Source: Vicinamibacteria bacterium (GTDB taxonomy: Bacteria > Acidobacteriota > Vicinamibacteria > Fen-336). From it: a stretch of 52,533 nt of DNA. The position numbers and the translations under genes were made by a program. Below are positions 35,437 to 43,919 of the stretch, piece after piece. The number at the start of each line of letters is the position of its first letter. Position 1 is the first letter of the stretch. Location of the stretch: NCBI GenBank assembly GCA_035570235.1, contig DATMML010000130.1, forward strand, positions 1 to 52,533. Reading direction: 5' to 3'. The notes beneath the pieces are model-generated. The model ran no database searches and was not told the DNA's origin. It saw only the letters and a program-made list of their open reading frames with translations.

Positions 35437-37029
35437 ATGAATTCCAGGCGCATCGTTGGTTTGCTGGCCATCATCGTGATCGGTCTCGGCGGTGTCTCCC
35501 TGTGGCTCGGGCAGGACATGAACTGGGACCTGCTGAACTACCATTACTACGACGGCTACGCGTTCCTCCATGACCGCCTCGACCGCGACATCGTGCCCGC
35601 GGGCATCCAGACCTACCAGCCTCCGCTCCTCCACGCTTTCCACTATCTCGGCATCGCCCACCTGCCGCCGCGCGTGTTTGGCTTCCTGCTCGGCGTTCTC
35701 CACGGCCTGAACGTACCTCTTCTATTCCTGCTTGGATGGACCGTGCTGTCCTCCGCGGAGCCGCGGCAGGCAAGGACAATCGCCCTCGCCGCCGCCGTGC
35801 TGGGGGGAATGGGGCCGGCCGCGGTCTCGATGTTGGGCACGAGCTTTGGGGACAACCTGGTGACCCTCCCCGCCTTGCTGGCGCTCCTGATCGTGTTGGG
35901 GCAGATCGAAGACCGCACCGGCCGCCAACCCCATCTCTGGGCTCTGCTGGGAGCGGGGCTTCTGGCCGGCGTCGCCAGCGGGCTCAAACTGACGATGGGT
36001 GTGTTCCACGTGGCTCTGCTCGCGGCCGCGGTCGGGTGGCTGCCAAGGCGCGAGAAGGGCTGGGCCGGGATCGGCCTCATCGGGCTCGGTAGCCTTCTCG
36101 GTTTTGCGCCCACCGGCGGATTCTGGGCCTGGAGGATGTTCCGTCTCCTGGGCAATCCCGTGTTCCCTTTTGCCAACGCGCTGTTTCGCTCCGATTTCTA
36201 CGCGCCCGAGAACTTCGGGAGCACCATCTACGTCTCCCGGACGCCCTACGATCTCCTCCGCCCCGCCCTGGACACCGCCCTCGGCCGGGCCGAGCGCCTC
36301 CAGGAGATCGGGCTGCGTGACGGCCGCCTTCTGCTGGTGTTGGTCGTGGCGTTGCTCTCTCTGGCTCTCCTGGTGGTGGGCTCTGTCCGGCGCCGGTCGG
36401 ACCAGACCGCGCCGGTGTCGCTCGGGCCGGGGGAGAAGGCCTTCCTGTTTTACTGGTTCACGGCCTATCTGCTATGGGCCCAGTTCCTGCCCTACTATCG
36501 GTATTTCACCCTTCTCGAGTTCACGGCGCCGCTCGTGGCCTTCCTCCTCCTGCGCCGTCTCGTCCCCGGGAGGCATTTGTCGCGAGTTGTGCTGGTTGCG
36601 GCTCTGGTCCTGGCCGCGACCACGCGTACAGGCTCCTGGGGCCGCTGGCGGTGGCAGGATCAGTGGCTGGAACTGCCGGTCCCGCCGCTCGGTCTGCAGC
36701 CGGACAGCATGATTCTCCTTGTGGGCCAGCCCATCTCGTACGCGATCCCGTCGTTTCGGGAAGATGCGCGCTTCGTCCACCTTACCGCCGTGGACGCCTT
36801 CGGAGCGGGGGCGAGATGGAAGCAGCGGATCTCGGAGGCCGTCTCTGCGCACCGGGGGCCCTTCCTGCTCCTGTCGAACTTCGAGTACTCCCGCGCAGAG
36901 GGGGAAGCGCGGGCGCGGGAGTTCGGCTTGCAAGCGACCCCCGAGTGCGAACCGATCCGGCGTGATCCTTTGCGCTTACGGCTGTGCGCCCTCGCGCGAC
37001 CGGCGGGGAACGTCTTGGGTGCGCCCTGA
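35437..37029 (+). CDS. Polytopic membrane protein, GT-C-like
   Basis: A 530-residue protein with about 10 helices. After the first helix comes MNWDLLNYHYYDGYAFLHDR and then AGIQTYQPPLLHAFHYLG, a loop with Asp and His residues shared by a group of uncharacterised GT-C-like proteins. A soluble tail of about 100 residues contains FREDARFVHLTAVD. The start at ATG 35437 has GAGAAAG a few bases upstream and is immediately followed by a hydrophobic helix; the frame stays open further upstream but its composition is poor. Probably a periplasm-facing glycosyltransferase or polymer-modifying enzyme, by context only. Confidence 0.75.
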   Translation: MNSRRIVGLLAIIVIGLGGVSLWLGQDMNWDLLNYHYYDGYAFLHDRLDRDIVPAGIQTYQPPLLHAFHYLGIAHLPPRVFGFLLGVLHGLNVPLLFLLGWTVLSSAEPRQARTIALAAAVLGGMGPAAVSMLGTSFGDNLVTLPALLALLIVLGQIEDRTGRQPHLWALLGAGLLAGVASGLKLTMGVFHVALLAAAVGWLPRREKGWAGIGLIGLGSLLGFAPTGGFWAWRMFRLLGNPVFPFANALFRSDFYAPENFGSTIYVSRTPYDLLRPALDTALGRAERLQEIGLRDGRLLLVLVVALLSLALLVVGSVRRRSDQTAPVSLGPGEKAFLFYWFTAYLLWAQFLPYYRYFTLLEFTAPLVAFLLLRRLVPGRHLSRVVLVAALVLAATTRTGSWGRWRWQDQWLELPVPPLGLQPDSMILLVGQPISYAIPSFREDARFVHLTAVDAFGAGARWKQRISEAVSAHRGPFLLLSNFEYSRAEGEARAREFGLQATPECEPIRRDPLRLRLCALARPAGNVLGAP

Positions 37030-37075
37030 GCCCGCTCACGATCGTCGCCGGGTACCGCTCTCAATGCTCTCCCGA

Positions 37076-37105
37076 CTGACAGCCTCGTGCACGGCTTGAT
37101 AAGCT
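37076..37105 (+). promoter_or_regulatory. Promoter, CTGACA-18-TAAGCT
   Basis: CTGACA (37076-37081) and TAAGCT (37100-37105) are 18 bp apart in the 107-bp gap before the gene at 37137. A leader of about 25 nt is implied. Moderate match by eye. Confidence 0.35.
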
Positions 37106-37136
37106 GCTCCCGGACGGTCCACCCCTCGGTACGGCT

Positions 37137-39224
37137 TTGAATCAGCAAGAGCAGCAACCTACCACCGGCGACACCGCGCCACCGACCTCGCGCCCACGCT
37201 CCATCCGGTACCTTCCGGCCTCGGCCGAGGCCGCGGCGGGCCTGATGGCGGTGGCCGCCATCCTCACGCTCGGCTGGGCGACGCTCACTCTCTACGGAGC
37301 CTTGGCAGGTGGGGGTCCGATCGTGGTGGACCCCGCGGTCACGCCATTCTTCGGCCCCCACCACATCAACGCGTATTTTTCGCGGATCATCGGTCTCTAC
37401 GACGCCCGCGGGCAGACCCTCGCCCACCTCGTAATGGTGCTGGCGATCGCCGGGGTGGTCGCGTTCTCTCGGCTCGGCCCGACCCGGGTCATTCCCCTGG
37501 GCCGTCGGCTTCGGCGCGGCTGGCTCGCTGCCGCCATCTGCCTTTGCGGGGCTGCCGCCCTCTACTTCGGGACAACGCACCGCCCGATCGCATATGTGGC
37601 GGGTGCGGTTTTGTTCCTCCTCGGCCTCGCGGTTGCTCCTCTCCGACGCGGGATCGGGAATCGGGCCTTGGCGGGGGCGGCGGTCTTGGCCCTGGCCGCG
37701 GTCACCCTACCGGGGTTCTTCTTACGGCCCGACCTCTCGCACATTACTTGGTGGGAGGTCTGTTTCAGCCAAGCCCACTACGTGCTGGCGATCGCGCCCA
37801 GTGATCTTCTGGCCGCGGGTCGGATCCTCCTGGAGGACGTGCAGCCGGTTTATGGGCTGGCCCTTCCCGTCTTGGGCGCGGCCCTGGAGCGGGCTTTGGG
37901 CCCCCTGAGCCTCGGCGGCTGGGTCCATCTGCTCCAGGGCTTGCAGGCCGTTTACTTGTTCCTCGCCGCCTTCCTTTTCTGGAGGCACGCGCGGGGCCGG
38001 TGGGGGATGGTCCTCTTCGCCTTCGCGATGGTCTTCCCTTGGTACCACTTCAACCATCGCGGCCTCTTCTATCCCAACCAGACTCCCTGGCGGACGATGG
38101 CCATCCCCTTGGCCGTGCTGGCCGTCTACTTCGTCCGCGACCAGGGCCTCCGTGTCGCCGCTTTGATCCTGGGCGGGACGAGCGGCGCTGCTGTGCTCTT
38201 CAACCCCGAGAGCGGGGTGGCGGTGATGGCGGGCAGTCTGGCCTATCTCGCCTTTCGCTATCGCCTGCCTGGCCCCGGGGGCCTCCTCGCCGGCATTCTC
38301 TTCCCGGCGGGAGCCCTGGGTTCGGGTTTGCTCGGCGCCGCGCTTGCTCGAATCGCGCTCGGCTATTGGGTGGATGTGAGCCGTCTGCTGGAAACGTGGC
38401 GAACGGCATTCCTGGCCGCCTCCGGCGGATTTGATGGCCGGCCCCTCAGCAGCGACCCCTGGCCCGTTCTCATCTTCGCCCACGCCGCGTTCGTGCTCAT
38501 CCACGGCGCGCTCCGGCGGGAGTCCGGATTCGCGCCCAGCTTCCGGGCCTTCTTGGCCACGACCCTCCTGGTCTGGTTCGCCTACTATGCCAATCGGCCG
38601 CACCCCTGGAATCTTTCCAGCTTCTACCTCCTCTACGGCTTCCTGCTCATCGACAGCCTGCGCTACGTGCAGCTGAATCTCCGCCGTCGGCGGGTGGACG
38701 ACGTCGTTGTATCTACCGTCGCCGCCCTCCTCCTCATCGCCCTCCCCAATCTGTACCAAATGGCGGCCAAGGGAGCGCAGCAGGTCGCAGCGGGGATCGC
38801 GAGGGCGGGGCGAAAGGGCGGGGGCGAGGGAGGCCGCTTGGTGAGCGGCGTGTACCTTCCCGAGCCGGGGGCGACGGAGCTGCTGCAGAAGGCGGCCTTT
38901 ATCCGTTCCCGAGCTGGCTCGGGGCCGCCGGTCTACCTCACCTCCGACTCCTATCTCGTGCCAAAGGTCGCGGGCGTCTTCCCGCCCCTGCCCGCGATCG
39001 ACGCTTGTTGGGAGATCATCACCCGGCAGGACTACCAGGAGCTTCTGGCGGGGCTGACCCGGCCCGGCCACGATGTCGTCTACTTCGACGCCCCCGGCAC
39101 GCTGGCCCACGACAACACGACGTGCTGGGAGTTCTATGCCCGGATCCGCCTGGACCTGGGGGCGCAATTTGAAAGGGGCGGCGTCGAGCAAGGATGGGAA
39201 GTCTGGCGGCGGCGCGGGCCTTGA
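37137..39224 (+). CDS. Large polytopic membrane protein of unknown function
   Basis: A 695-residue protein with about 12 helices and a soluble C-terminal domain of some 140 residues (YLTSDSYLVPKVAGVFP, DACWEIITRQDYQELL). A mid-protein loop, AGRILLEDVQPVYGLALPVL, and later FNHRGLFYPNQTPWRTMAIP, place it near the group of membrane proteins that sense or use a lipid donor at the periplasmic face, but I do not recognise a named family. The TTG start at 37137 is the longest; the first internal Met is at residue 37, at the first helix. It lies 81 bp before the next membrane protein gene in the same direction. Confidence 0.72.
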   Translation: MNQQEQQPTTGDTAPPTSRPRSIRYLPASAEAAAGLMAVAAILTLGWATLTLYGALAGGGPIVVDPAVTPFFGPHHINAYFSRIIGLYDARGQTLAHLVMVLAIAGVVAFSRLGPTRVIPLGRRLRRGWLAAAICLCGAAALYFGTTHRPIAYVAGAVLFLLGLAVAPLRRGIGNRALAGAAVLALAAVTLPGFFLRPDLSHITWWEVCFSQAHYVLAIAPSDLLAAGRILLEDVQPVYGLALPVLGAALERALGPLSLGGWVHLLQGLQAVYLFLAAFLFWRHARGRWGMVLFAFAMVFPWYHFNHRGLFYPNQTPWRTMAIPLAVLAVYFVRDQGLRVAALILGGTSGAAVLFNPESGVAVMAGSLAYLAFRYRLPGPGGLLAGILFPAGALGSGLLGAALARIALGYWVDVSRLLETWRTAFLAASGGFDGRPLSSDPWPVLIFAHAAFVLIHGALRRESGFAPSFRAFLATTLLVWFAYYANRPHPWNLSSFYLLYGFLLIDSLRYVQLNLRRRRVDDVVVSTVAALLLIALPNLYQMAAKGAQQVAAGIARAGRKGGGEGGRLVSGVYLPEPGATELLQKAAFIRSRAGSGPPVYLTSDSYLVPKVAGVFPPLPAIDACWEIITRQDYQELLAGLTRPGHDVVYFDAPGTLAHDNTTCWEFYARIRLDLGAQFERGGVEQGWEVWRRRGP

Positions 39225-39305
39225 GTCCGTGCCTGCCCCCCGCCCCCCCTATCCCGCCTGGGTGGTCACGTCTCGCCCTCACCCTGGGTCTCTGACAGAA
39301 TCACC

Positions 39306-40553
39306 GTGCGGGAGGACCTCCTCTCCTTCGACGCGAGGCTTGTGATCTTCACAGGTACTTTTCGTGCCCGGGCTGTCCCCGCGCTTCTCCTGGTGGGGGG
39401 GGCCGGTCTAGGGTTGCGCTTCTGGGTGGCAAGCCACTCCATCGGAAGCGATGACGTGACCCTCTGGCTCGACCATGCGCGGCTCGTGAGGGACCACGGG
39501 GTGGGGTACGCCCTCGAGCACAGCGAGGCCTACAATCACCCCCCCTTGATGGGGTATTGGGCGGCGGTCGCGAGCGAGGTCTCGCGTGAACGGCTTCGGA
39601 CGTTTGCGATCCTGATCAAGCTTCCCGGCCTGCTGGCCGAGCTCGGGACCGCCGCTCTTCTGTACCGCATCGGCCGTGCCCATCGTGGGCCTCGGGGCGG
39701 CGCGCTCGCGGTGGCCACCTACGGCTGGGCCCTGTGTGCGATCCTGGTGAGCGGGTTCCACGGCAATACGGACGCCCTCTACGCGTTCTTTTGTCTTCTT
39801 GCCGCCTACTACGCGTCCGAACCGCGCCGTTTCTTCAGGTGCGGCCTGGCCCTGGCCGCCGCTCTGAACGTCAAGCTCCTGCCCCTCCTCCTGATCCCTC
39901 CCCTTGCCGCCCAGTGTCGATCGGTCCGCGACCTTCAGCGGTTCCTCGGGGGCCTTTCGGTGGCGATGATCCCGTTCTTGCCGTTCGTCTTCACCGTGGG
40001 CCCGAGCCTGTATCGAAACATGCTGGCCTACAACTCCAATCAGGACAACTGGGGCCTGGTCGCCTTTCTGAACGCTTCCTATGCGACGGCGGCTTTCGGT
40101 GACTTGGCGCGCTCCTTGGGCGCCATCTACTTCCCCCTCGCTCGCTATCTGATCCTGCTCGCCATCGCGGTCGTGAGCCTGCGGGGGTGGCGGGTTGGGG
40201 AGTCCGCCTACCAGCTGTGCACGCTCTCTTTCGTCATCTTTCTCGTACTGACGCCGGGCTTTGGCGTGCAATACACGATCATGGTTGCTCCGCTGCTCTG
40301 CGCGGTCAGCCTGGGGCGGGGGGCGGTCTACGCTTCGCTAGCCGGAGTGTTCATCGGGAGCGTGTATCTGTATTTCAAGCTGCCCGGGAGTCCTTGGCAG
40401 TCGAACTTCTGGTCGCTCTTCCCACGGGCCTGCGCGCTCGTAGGGATGCTCGCGTGGGGGTACCTGGCGGATACCGGCATCCGACTCGGCTGGGACCTCT
40501 TTTGGCGGAACCCCGGAGGTGACCCTGGGCCTGGGCGCGCTCAACCGAGTTGA
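39306..40553 (+). CDS. GT-C mannosyltransferase-like membrane protein (GT87-like)
   Basis: A 415-residue protein with about 10 helices. Of all the membrane proteins here it looks most like a GT-C enzyme: SIGSDDVTLWLDHARLV after the first helix, AYNHPPLMGYWAA, GFHGNTDALYAFF and ALNVKLLPLLLIPP are the pattern of GT87/GT39-like mannosyltransferases that use polyprenyl-phosphate sugars. The Asp pair of SDD is the likely catalytic site (family knowledge). GTG 39306 is the start used; a TGaCAGAAT element lies just before it. It converges on the epimerase gene. Confidence 0.78.
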   Translation: MREDLLSFDARLVIFTGTFRARAVPALLLVGGAGLGLRFWVASHSIGSDDVTLWLDHARLVRDHGVGYALEHSEAYNHPPLMGYWAAVASEVSRERLRTFAILIKLPGLLAELGTAALLYRIGRAHRGPRGGALAVATYGWALCAILVSGFHGNTDALYAFFCLLAAYYASEPRRFFRCGLALAAALNVKLLPLLLIPPLAAQCRSVRDLQRFLGGLSVAMIPFLPFVFTVGPSLYRNMLAYNSNQDNWGLVAFLNASYATAAFGDLARSLGAIYFPLARYLILLAIAVVSLRGWRVGESAYQLCTLSFVIFLVLTPGFGVQYTIMVAPLLCAVSLGRGAVYASLAGVFIGSVYLYFKLPGSPWQSNFWSLFPRACALVGMLAWGYLADTGIRLGWDLFWRNPGGDPGPGRAQPS

Positions 40554-40623
40554 GCGGGTGGCGCGCTCAGAGAAAGACCGAGGGAGCCCGCCCCTTAGGG
40601 CGTTTGTTCCCGGCCGCCGAGAA

Positions 40624-40643
40624 GAGCGCCTCCCTGGGCGCTC
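40624..40643 (-). terminator. Terminator-like hairpin after the epimerase gene
   Basis: GAGCGC, an 8-nt loop and GCGCTC form a perfect stem 4 bp past the stop codon of the minus-strand epimerase gene. In the minus direction it is followed by TTCTC. A plausible, if T-poor, terminator for the GT2-epimerase operon. Confidence 0.45.
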
Positions 40644-40647
40644 AGGT

Positions 40648-41685
40648 TCAGGGGCGCCCCGGGTCGCCCCCGAAATGCGGCGGCGAGGGGGCAGGGAGGG
40701 CCCCCGCCTGAAAGAGCCTGAGCTCGTGCCGATAGACGCGGTCGACGCCGACGGCGAGGCCGGTGGCGGCGGGCCGGGGCTCGTCGCTCCACACCCGGGA
40801 CCGGAATTGCAGCCGCGCCGGTTGCTGCGCGTGCACGGGATGGAGTCCGGAGACGACCCTCAGCTGCCGCTTGGCCAGGCGGCGGAATACACCCAGGAGC
40901 GTGGCGATCGTCGTCTCCTGCTCGGAGGCGCAGATCTTGAGGACGTGGCGGGCCCCCGAAGCGGCCGCCGCCTCGGTGCCCAGCCGCTCCATCCAGCGGA
41001 CGAGAGAGGGGGCCGCGTCCTCCACGTAGACGTAGTCCCGGATCGTGTCCAGGGGAACGTAGATGTGGACGGGCTGGTGGTGGATGAGGCAGCGGCTCAT
41101 CTGGGAGATCAGGCCTTTGGGCTTTCCCATCCTTTGGCCGGGTCCGTAGAGATTCGAGATGCGAGCCACGAGCGATGAGACCTGCGGATGCCGCGCCACC
41201 CACCGCTCGAGCGTCTGCTCCTGGTGGAGCTTGGCCAGGCCGTAAGGCGAGATCGGCCGGGGCGCGGAGGCTTCGTGGAGCGGCCGCTCGGGGCTTCCGG
41301 CATAGAGGCCTCCCGCCGAGCTGGCGAAGAAGAGGCGCCCCGGCCGATTGCTGGCCCCGGGGGCCGCTTTCAGCTCCTGTTCGAGCCGCTCCAGGAAGAG
41401 TTCCCAGGTCGCGGACTCGGTGTCGAGAGTGGTGGGGGAGGTGCCCACCACCCCCGCCCCCGCGCACCAGAGCACGCTCCACGTAGGGTAGGGACCCTCC
41501 CCGGCGGCAGCCACGAAAGCCCGGACGGCCGCTCCCAGCCGGACCTCCAGTTGGGCCCGGTCCTCCCAGGGCAGCGGGTCCGGCGGGGGACTCCAAGGCG
41601 CCAAGCCCGCGGCGGAGTGGACCGCGCGGGCCACGTGCGACCCCAGCAGCCCTCCGCTCCCCACCACCCAGGTGAGGGTGGTCAC
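40648..41685 (-). CDS. NAD-dependent epimerase/dehydratase (extended SDR)
   Basis: A 345-residue extended short-chain dehydrogenase. The N-terminal nucleotide site is VVGSGGLLGSH (8-17), slightly different from the usual GxxGxxG. A catalytic Ser is likely in FASSAGGLY and the Tyr-x3-Lys is in SPYGLAK. ISNLYGPGQRMGKPKG and IRDYVYVEDAA follow as in sugar-nucleotide epimerases. It probably epimerises or reduces a nucleotide sugar for the neighbouring transferases; substrate unknown. GTG 41685 overlaps the stop of the GT2 by four bases (GTGA). The last 40 residues are Pro-rich. Confidence 0.86.
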   Translation of the reverse strand: MTTLTWVVGSGGLLGSHVARAVHSAAGLAPWSPPPDPLPWEDRAQLEVRLGAAVRAFVAAAGEGPYPTWSVLWCAGAGVVGTSPTTLDTESATWELFLERLEQELKAAPGASNRPGRLFFASSAGGLYAGSPERPLHEASAPRPISPYGLAKLHQEQTLERWVARHPQVSSLVARISNLYGPGQRMGKPKGLISQMSRCLIHHQPVHIYVPLDTIRDYVYVEDAAPSLVRWMERLGTEAAAASGARHVLKICASEQETTIATLLGVFRRLAKRQLRVVSGLHPVHAQQPARLQFRSRVWSDEPRPAATGLAVGVDRVYRHELRLFQAGALPAPSPPHFGGDPGRP

Positions 41686-42689
41686 GACCGCGGTCGCTCC
41701 TCGCCCGAGGGGCGGGAGGCGATCAGGTAGGGCGGCTTGCCCATGGCCATCGATACCGCCACTCCGAGGTACTCCGCGATGATCCCGAGCGAGACCAGGA
41801 TGAAGCCGGCGAAGAAGCAGACCACCACCACCATGGAGGTCCAGCCCTGCACCGGGATCTGGTGGTGCAGCCGACCCCAAAGGGCGACCCCGCTGATCCC
41901 GAAGGCGAGGAAGATGGATAGCAGCCCCAGGAGTCCGATCCAACGCAGGGGGCGTGTGCCGGAGGTGAGCACGAGCTGCCAGAAATGGCCGACCAGGCGC
42001 CGCGGGCTGTAGCCGGAGGGTCGGCCCCGCTCCCGCCGGAGGGCGACCGGGCAATGGCGCGCCTTCGCCACGACCCAGGAGAGGGCCACGTCGAGGTAGA
42101 CGTTGGCCCCGCAATAGGCGGCCACCCCCCGCGCGATCTCACCCTCGATCAGGCGGAAGCTATTGAACGCGCCCAGCGCCCGATTCCCCAGCATGCGCAC
42201 GAAGAACCATTTGGCAAAAGCGCTGGACTGGTTTCGGAACCAGCCATGGGGAGGCTCGTTTGTGGGTTGGGCGTAGACGAGCTGGGCCCCGTGCCCGAGC
42301 GCCTCGTCCAGGAGCTTGCCAATATCGGCCGGATCCTGCTGCCCGTCCTCGTCCAGGGTGGCCACCCAGTCCGATACCGTGCTCGCCATTCCCGCTAAGG
42401 TGGCGGGATGCTGTCCGAAGTTCCGCGACAGCCACAAAAGACGCACGAAGGGCGCCCGCGCGGCCAGGGCCCTCATGACCGTGGCCGAGTCGTCGATCGC
42501 GCCGTCGTGGACGAGGAGCACCTCGCTCACGCGGAACGCGCGCCCGGCGGGGGTCTTCGCGGAAGCGGTGAGGGGCTCGATCTCGGAAACCAGGGCCTCG
42601 ATCGTGCGCGCGCCCTGATAGAGGGGCACCACCACCGAAATTTCGTGGACCACGTTCTCCGAGACCTCCGTTTCGCCCCCCCTCGGCAT
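41682..42689 (-). CDS. Membrane-anchored GT2, polyprenyl-phosphate glycosyltransferase type
   Basis: A 335-residue GT2 like ArnC/GtrB: a GT-A domain (ISVVVPLYQGARTI, LLVHDGAIDDSATV, ATLDEDGQQDPADI) and two C-terminal membrane helices (about 240-300). The usual D-D-G of the nucleotide site is H-D-G here; GtrB-like enzymes also vary at this place. The family makes undecaprenyl-phosphate-linked sugars on the cytoplasmic face for use by GT-C enzymes outside. The ATG at 42689 lies 9 nt after an extended -10 element, so the mRNA may be leaderless. Coupled to the SDR epimerase gene. Confidence 0.9.
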   Translation of the reverse strand: MPRGGETEVSENVVHEISVVVPLYQGARTIEALVSEIEPLTASAKTPAGRAFRVSEVLLVHDGAIDDSATVMRALAARAPFVRLLWLSRNFGQHPATLAGMASTVSDWVATLDEDGQQDPADIGKLLDEALGHGAQLVYAQPTNEPPHGWFRNQSSAFAKWFFVRMLGNRALGAFNSFRLIEGEIARGVAAYCGANVYLDVALSWVVAKARHCPVALRRERGRPSGYSPRRLVGHFWQLVLTSGTRPLRWIGLLGLLSIFLAFGISGVALWGRLHHQIPVQGWTSMVVVVCFFAGFILVSLGIIAEYLGVAVSMAMGKPPYLIASRPSGEERPRS

Positions 42690-42698
42690 GGCACCGGC

Positions 42699-42707
42699 AT
42701 CTTAGCA
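42699..42707 (-). promoter_or_regulatory. Extended -10 promoter element (TGCTAAGAT)
   Basis: Minus strand TGC-TAAGAT ends 9 nt before ATG 42689. No -35 box is seen at the right distance, which an extended -10 can compensate. Transcription would begin at or next to the start codon. Confidence 0.45.
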
Positions 42708-42731
42708 GAGCGGCTTCGGCGGGGGCGTCGC

Positions 42732-42760
42732 TTGATGTAGGCCTTGGACTCCAATATGTT
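42732..42760 (+). promoter_or_regulatory. Promoter, TTGATG-17-TATGTT, next to GTG start
   Basis: TTGATG (42732-42737), 17 bp, TATGTT (42755-42760), then 8 nt to GTG 42769. Transcription would begin at the start codon. It lies in the same 79-bp gap as the divergent extended -10 promoter. Confidence 0.5.
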
Positions 42761-42768
42761 TCGCGCTT

Positions 42769-43890
42769 GTGTCCTTGAGTGCGTCCAGCCCGGTCGAGCC
42801 CAAGATCACCGTCGTCTTCCTGCTGTACCACGCGGCCCGCGTGGTGCCCGCTCTGGTGGAGCTCCTGGCCCGCCAGACCCACCCCGAATTTCCCCGACAG
42901 TCCGACTGGCTGGACGCCCTCTTCATGGATGACGCCTCTTCCGATGACACCGCCCAGGTCCTAGCCCGATCACTCCAGGAGGCGGGAGCCCCGTCGCACT
43001 ACCGCATGGTGCTCAATCCGGAGAACCTCGGGCTGGCGGGCACCCTGAACAAGGCGTTTGGACTCGCCCGCACGCCCTACGCCCTCACCTGCCATTTGGA
43101 CTGCCGCTTCGGCCGGGACGACTACGTCGCGCGCATGCTCGGGCTCATGGAGGGGCATCCCCGCGCCGCCGCCATCACCGGCCAGCCCGCGGTGGCGGCG
43201 GACAGCGCCCTTCCCTTCGCGGAGAAGCTGAACCTCATTTGCAACCTGATGGACATCTTCCCGGCTTCCGAAGGCGAGGAGCTCGTGCCGGTGGGCTTCG
43301 CGGAAGGGCGCTGCGACGCTTTCCGCTTGGAGGCCCTGCGGGCGGTGGGCTTCTACGACACCACCCTCAGGGTGGCGGGCGAGGATCAGGTGCTGGCCGG
43401 GAAGCTGAGGAAGGCGGGCTATGAGATCTACCAGGCCCCGCAGCTCACCTACTACCTTTCGGTCTCGGGCGAGCAGGACACGGTGGGCAAGCTGGTCCGC
43501 CACCAGCGCCTCTTCGGCCGGGCCCATCCCTACATCCTCATCTTGAACCGCGAGAGCCGGGGGGGGGTGGTTGGGGAACGGGCCGGTATGAACCGGCAGT
43601 GGCGACTGCTTCTGCGGACCACCCAGGTCGCGTCCGCGGGGGTCTACCTCTTCGTCGCGGCCGCCCTCGTTCTCGGCTGGCCGGCCTGGTGGTGGGGAAG
43701 CGCGCTCGGTCTCCTGGCCCTCGCGAAGGGGGGGCTCTTCCTCCGCCATTTACGGGCGGTGCCCCTCGCCCCCCTCGAGCTTGGCGGCTTTGTGCTCCTG
43801 CAGCCCGTGCTGGACGCGTCCTACACCGTCGGCTTCGTCCAGGGCCTCTGGAGGGTGGCCCGGGGCACGGACGGTCGCGCCATCGACTGA
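42769..43890 (+). CDS. GT2 glycosyltransferase with C-terminal membrane helices
   Basis: A 373-residue GT2. ITVVFLLYHAARVVPAL opens the fold, LFMDDASSDDTAQVL is the nucleotide site, CHLDCRFGRDDYV replaces the usual D-x-D region, and GEDQVLAGKLRKAG carries the acidic base found in many rhamnosyl- and galactosyl-type GT2 enzymes. Three hydrophobic segments follow in the last 100 residues. The GTG start lies 8 nt after a -10 box. Divergent from the other GT2. It likely adds one sugar of the glycan; donor not readable. Confidence 0.87.
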   Translation: MSLSASSPVEPKITVVFLLYHAARVVPALVELLARQTHPEFPRQSDWLDALFMDDASSDDTAQVLARSLQEAGAPSHYRMVLNPENLGLAGTLNKAFGLARTPYALTCHLDCRFGRDDYVARMLGLMEGHPRAAAITGQPAVAADSALPFAEKLNLICNLMDIFPASEGEELVPVGFAEGRCDAFRLEALRAVGFYDTTLRVAGEDQVLAGKLRKAGYEIYQAPQLTYYLSVSGEQDTVGKLVRHQRLFGRAHPYILILNRESRGGVVGERAGMNRQWRLLLRTTQVASAGVYLFVAAALVLGWPAWWWGSALGLLALAKGGLFLRHLRAVPLAPLELGGFVLLQPVLDASYTVGFVQGLWRVARGTDGRAID

Positions 43891-43919
43891 CGGCGGGGGC
43901 GTTACGCGGCTGATGGCCG

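Noticed and set aside
37722-39191. Minus-strand open frame of 489 codons
   Set aside because: Antisense to the 695-residue membrane protein; Gly/Glu/Gln-rich low-complexity shadow.
40648-41685. DprE2-like partner for the DprE1-like oxidase
   Set aside because: The SDR here is an extended epimerase with an SSA and SPYGLAK pattern, in another operon 13 kb away and coupled to a GT2. Nothing links it specifically to DprE2.
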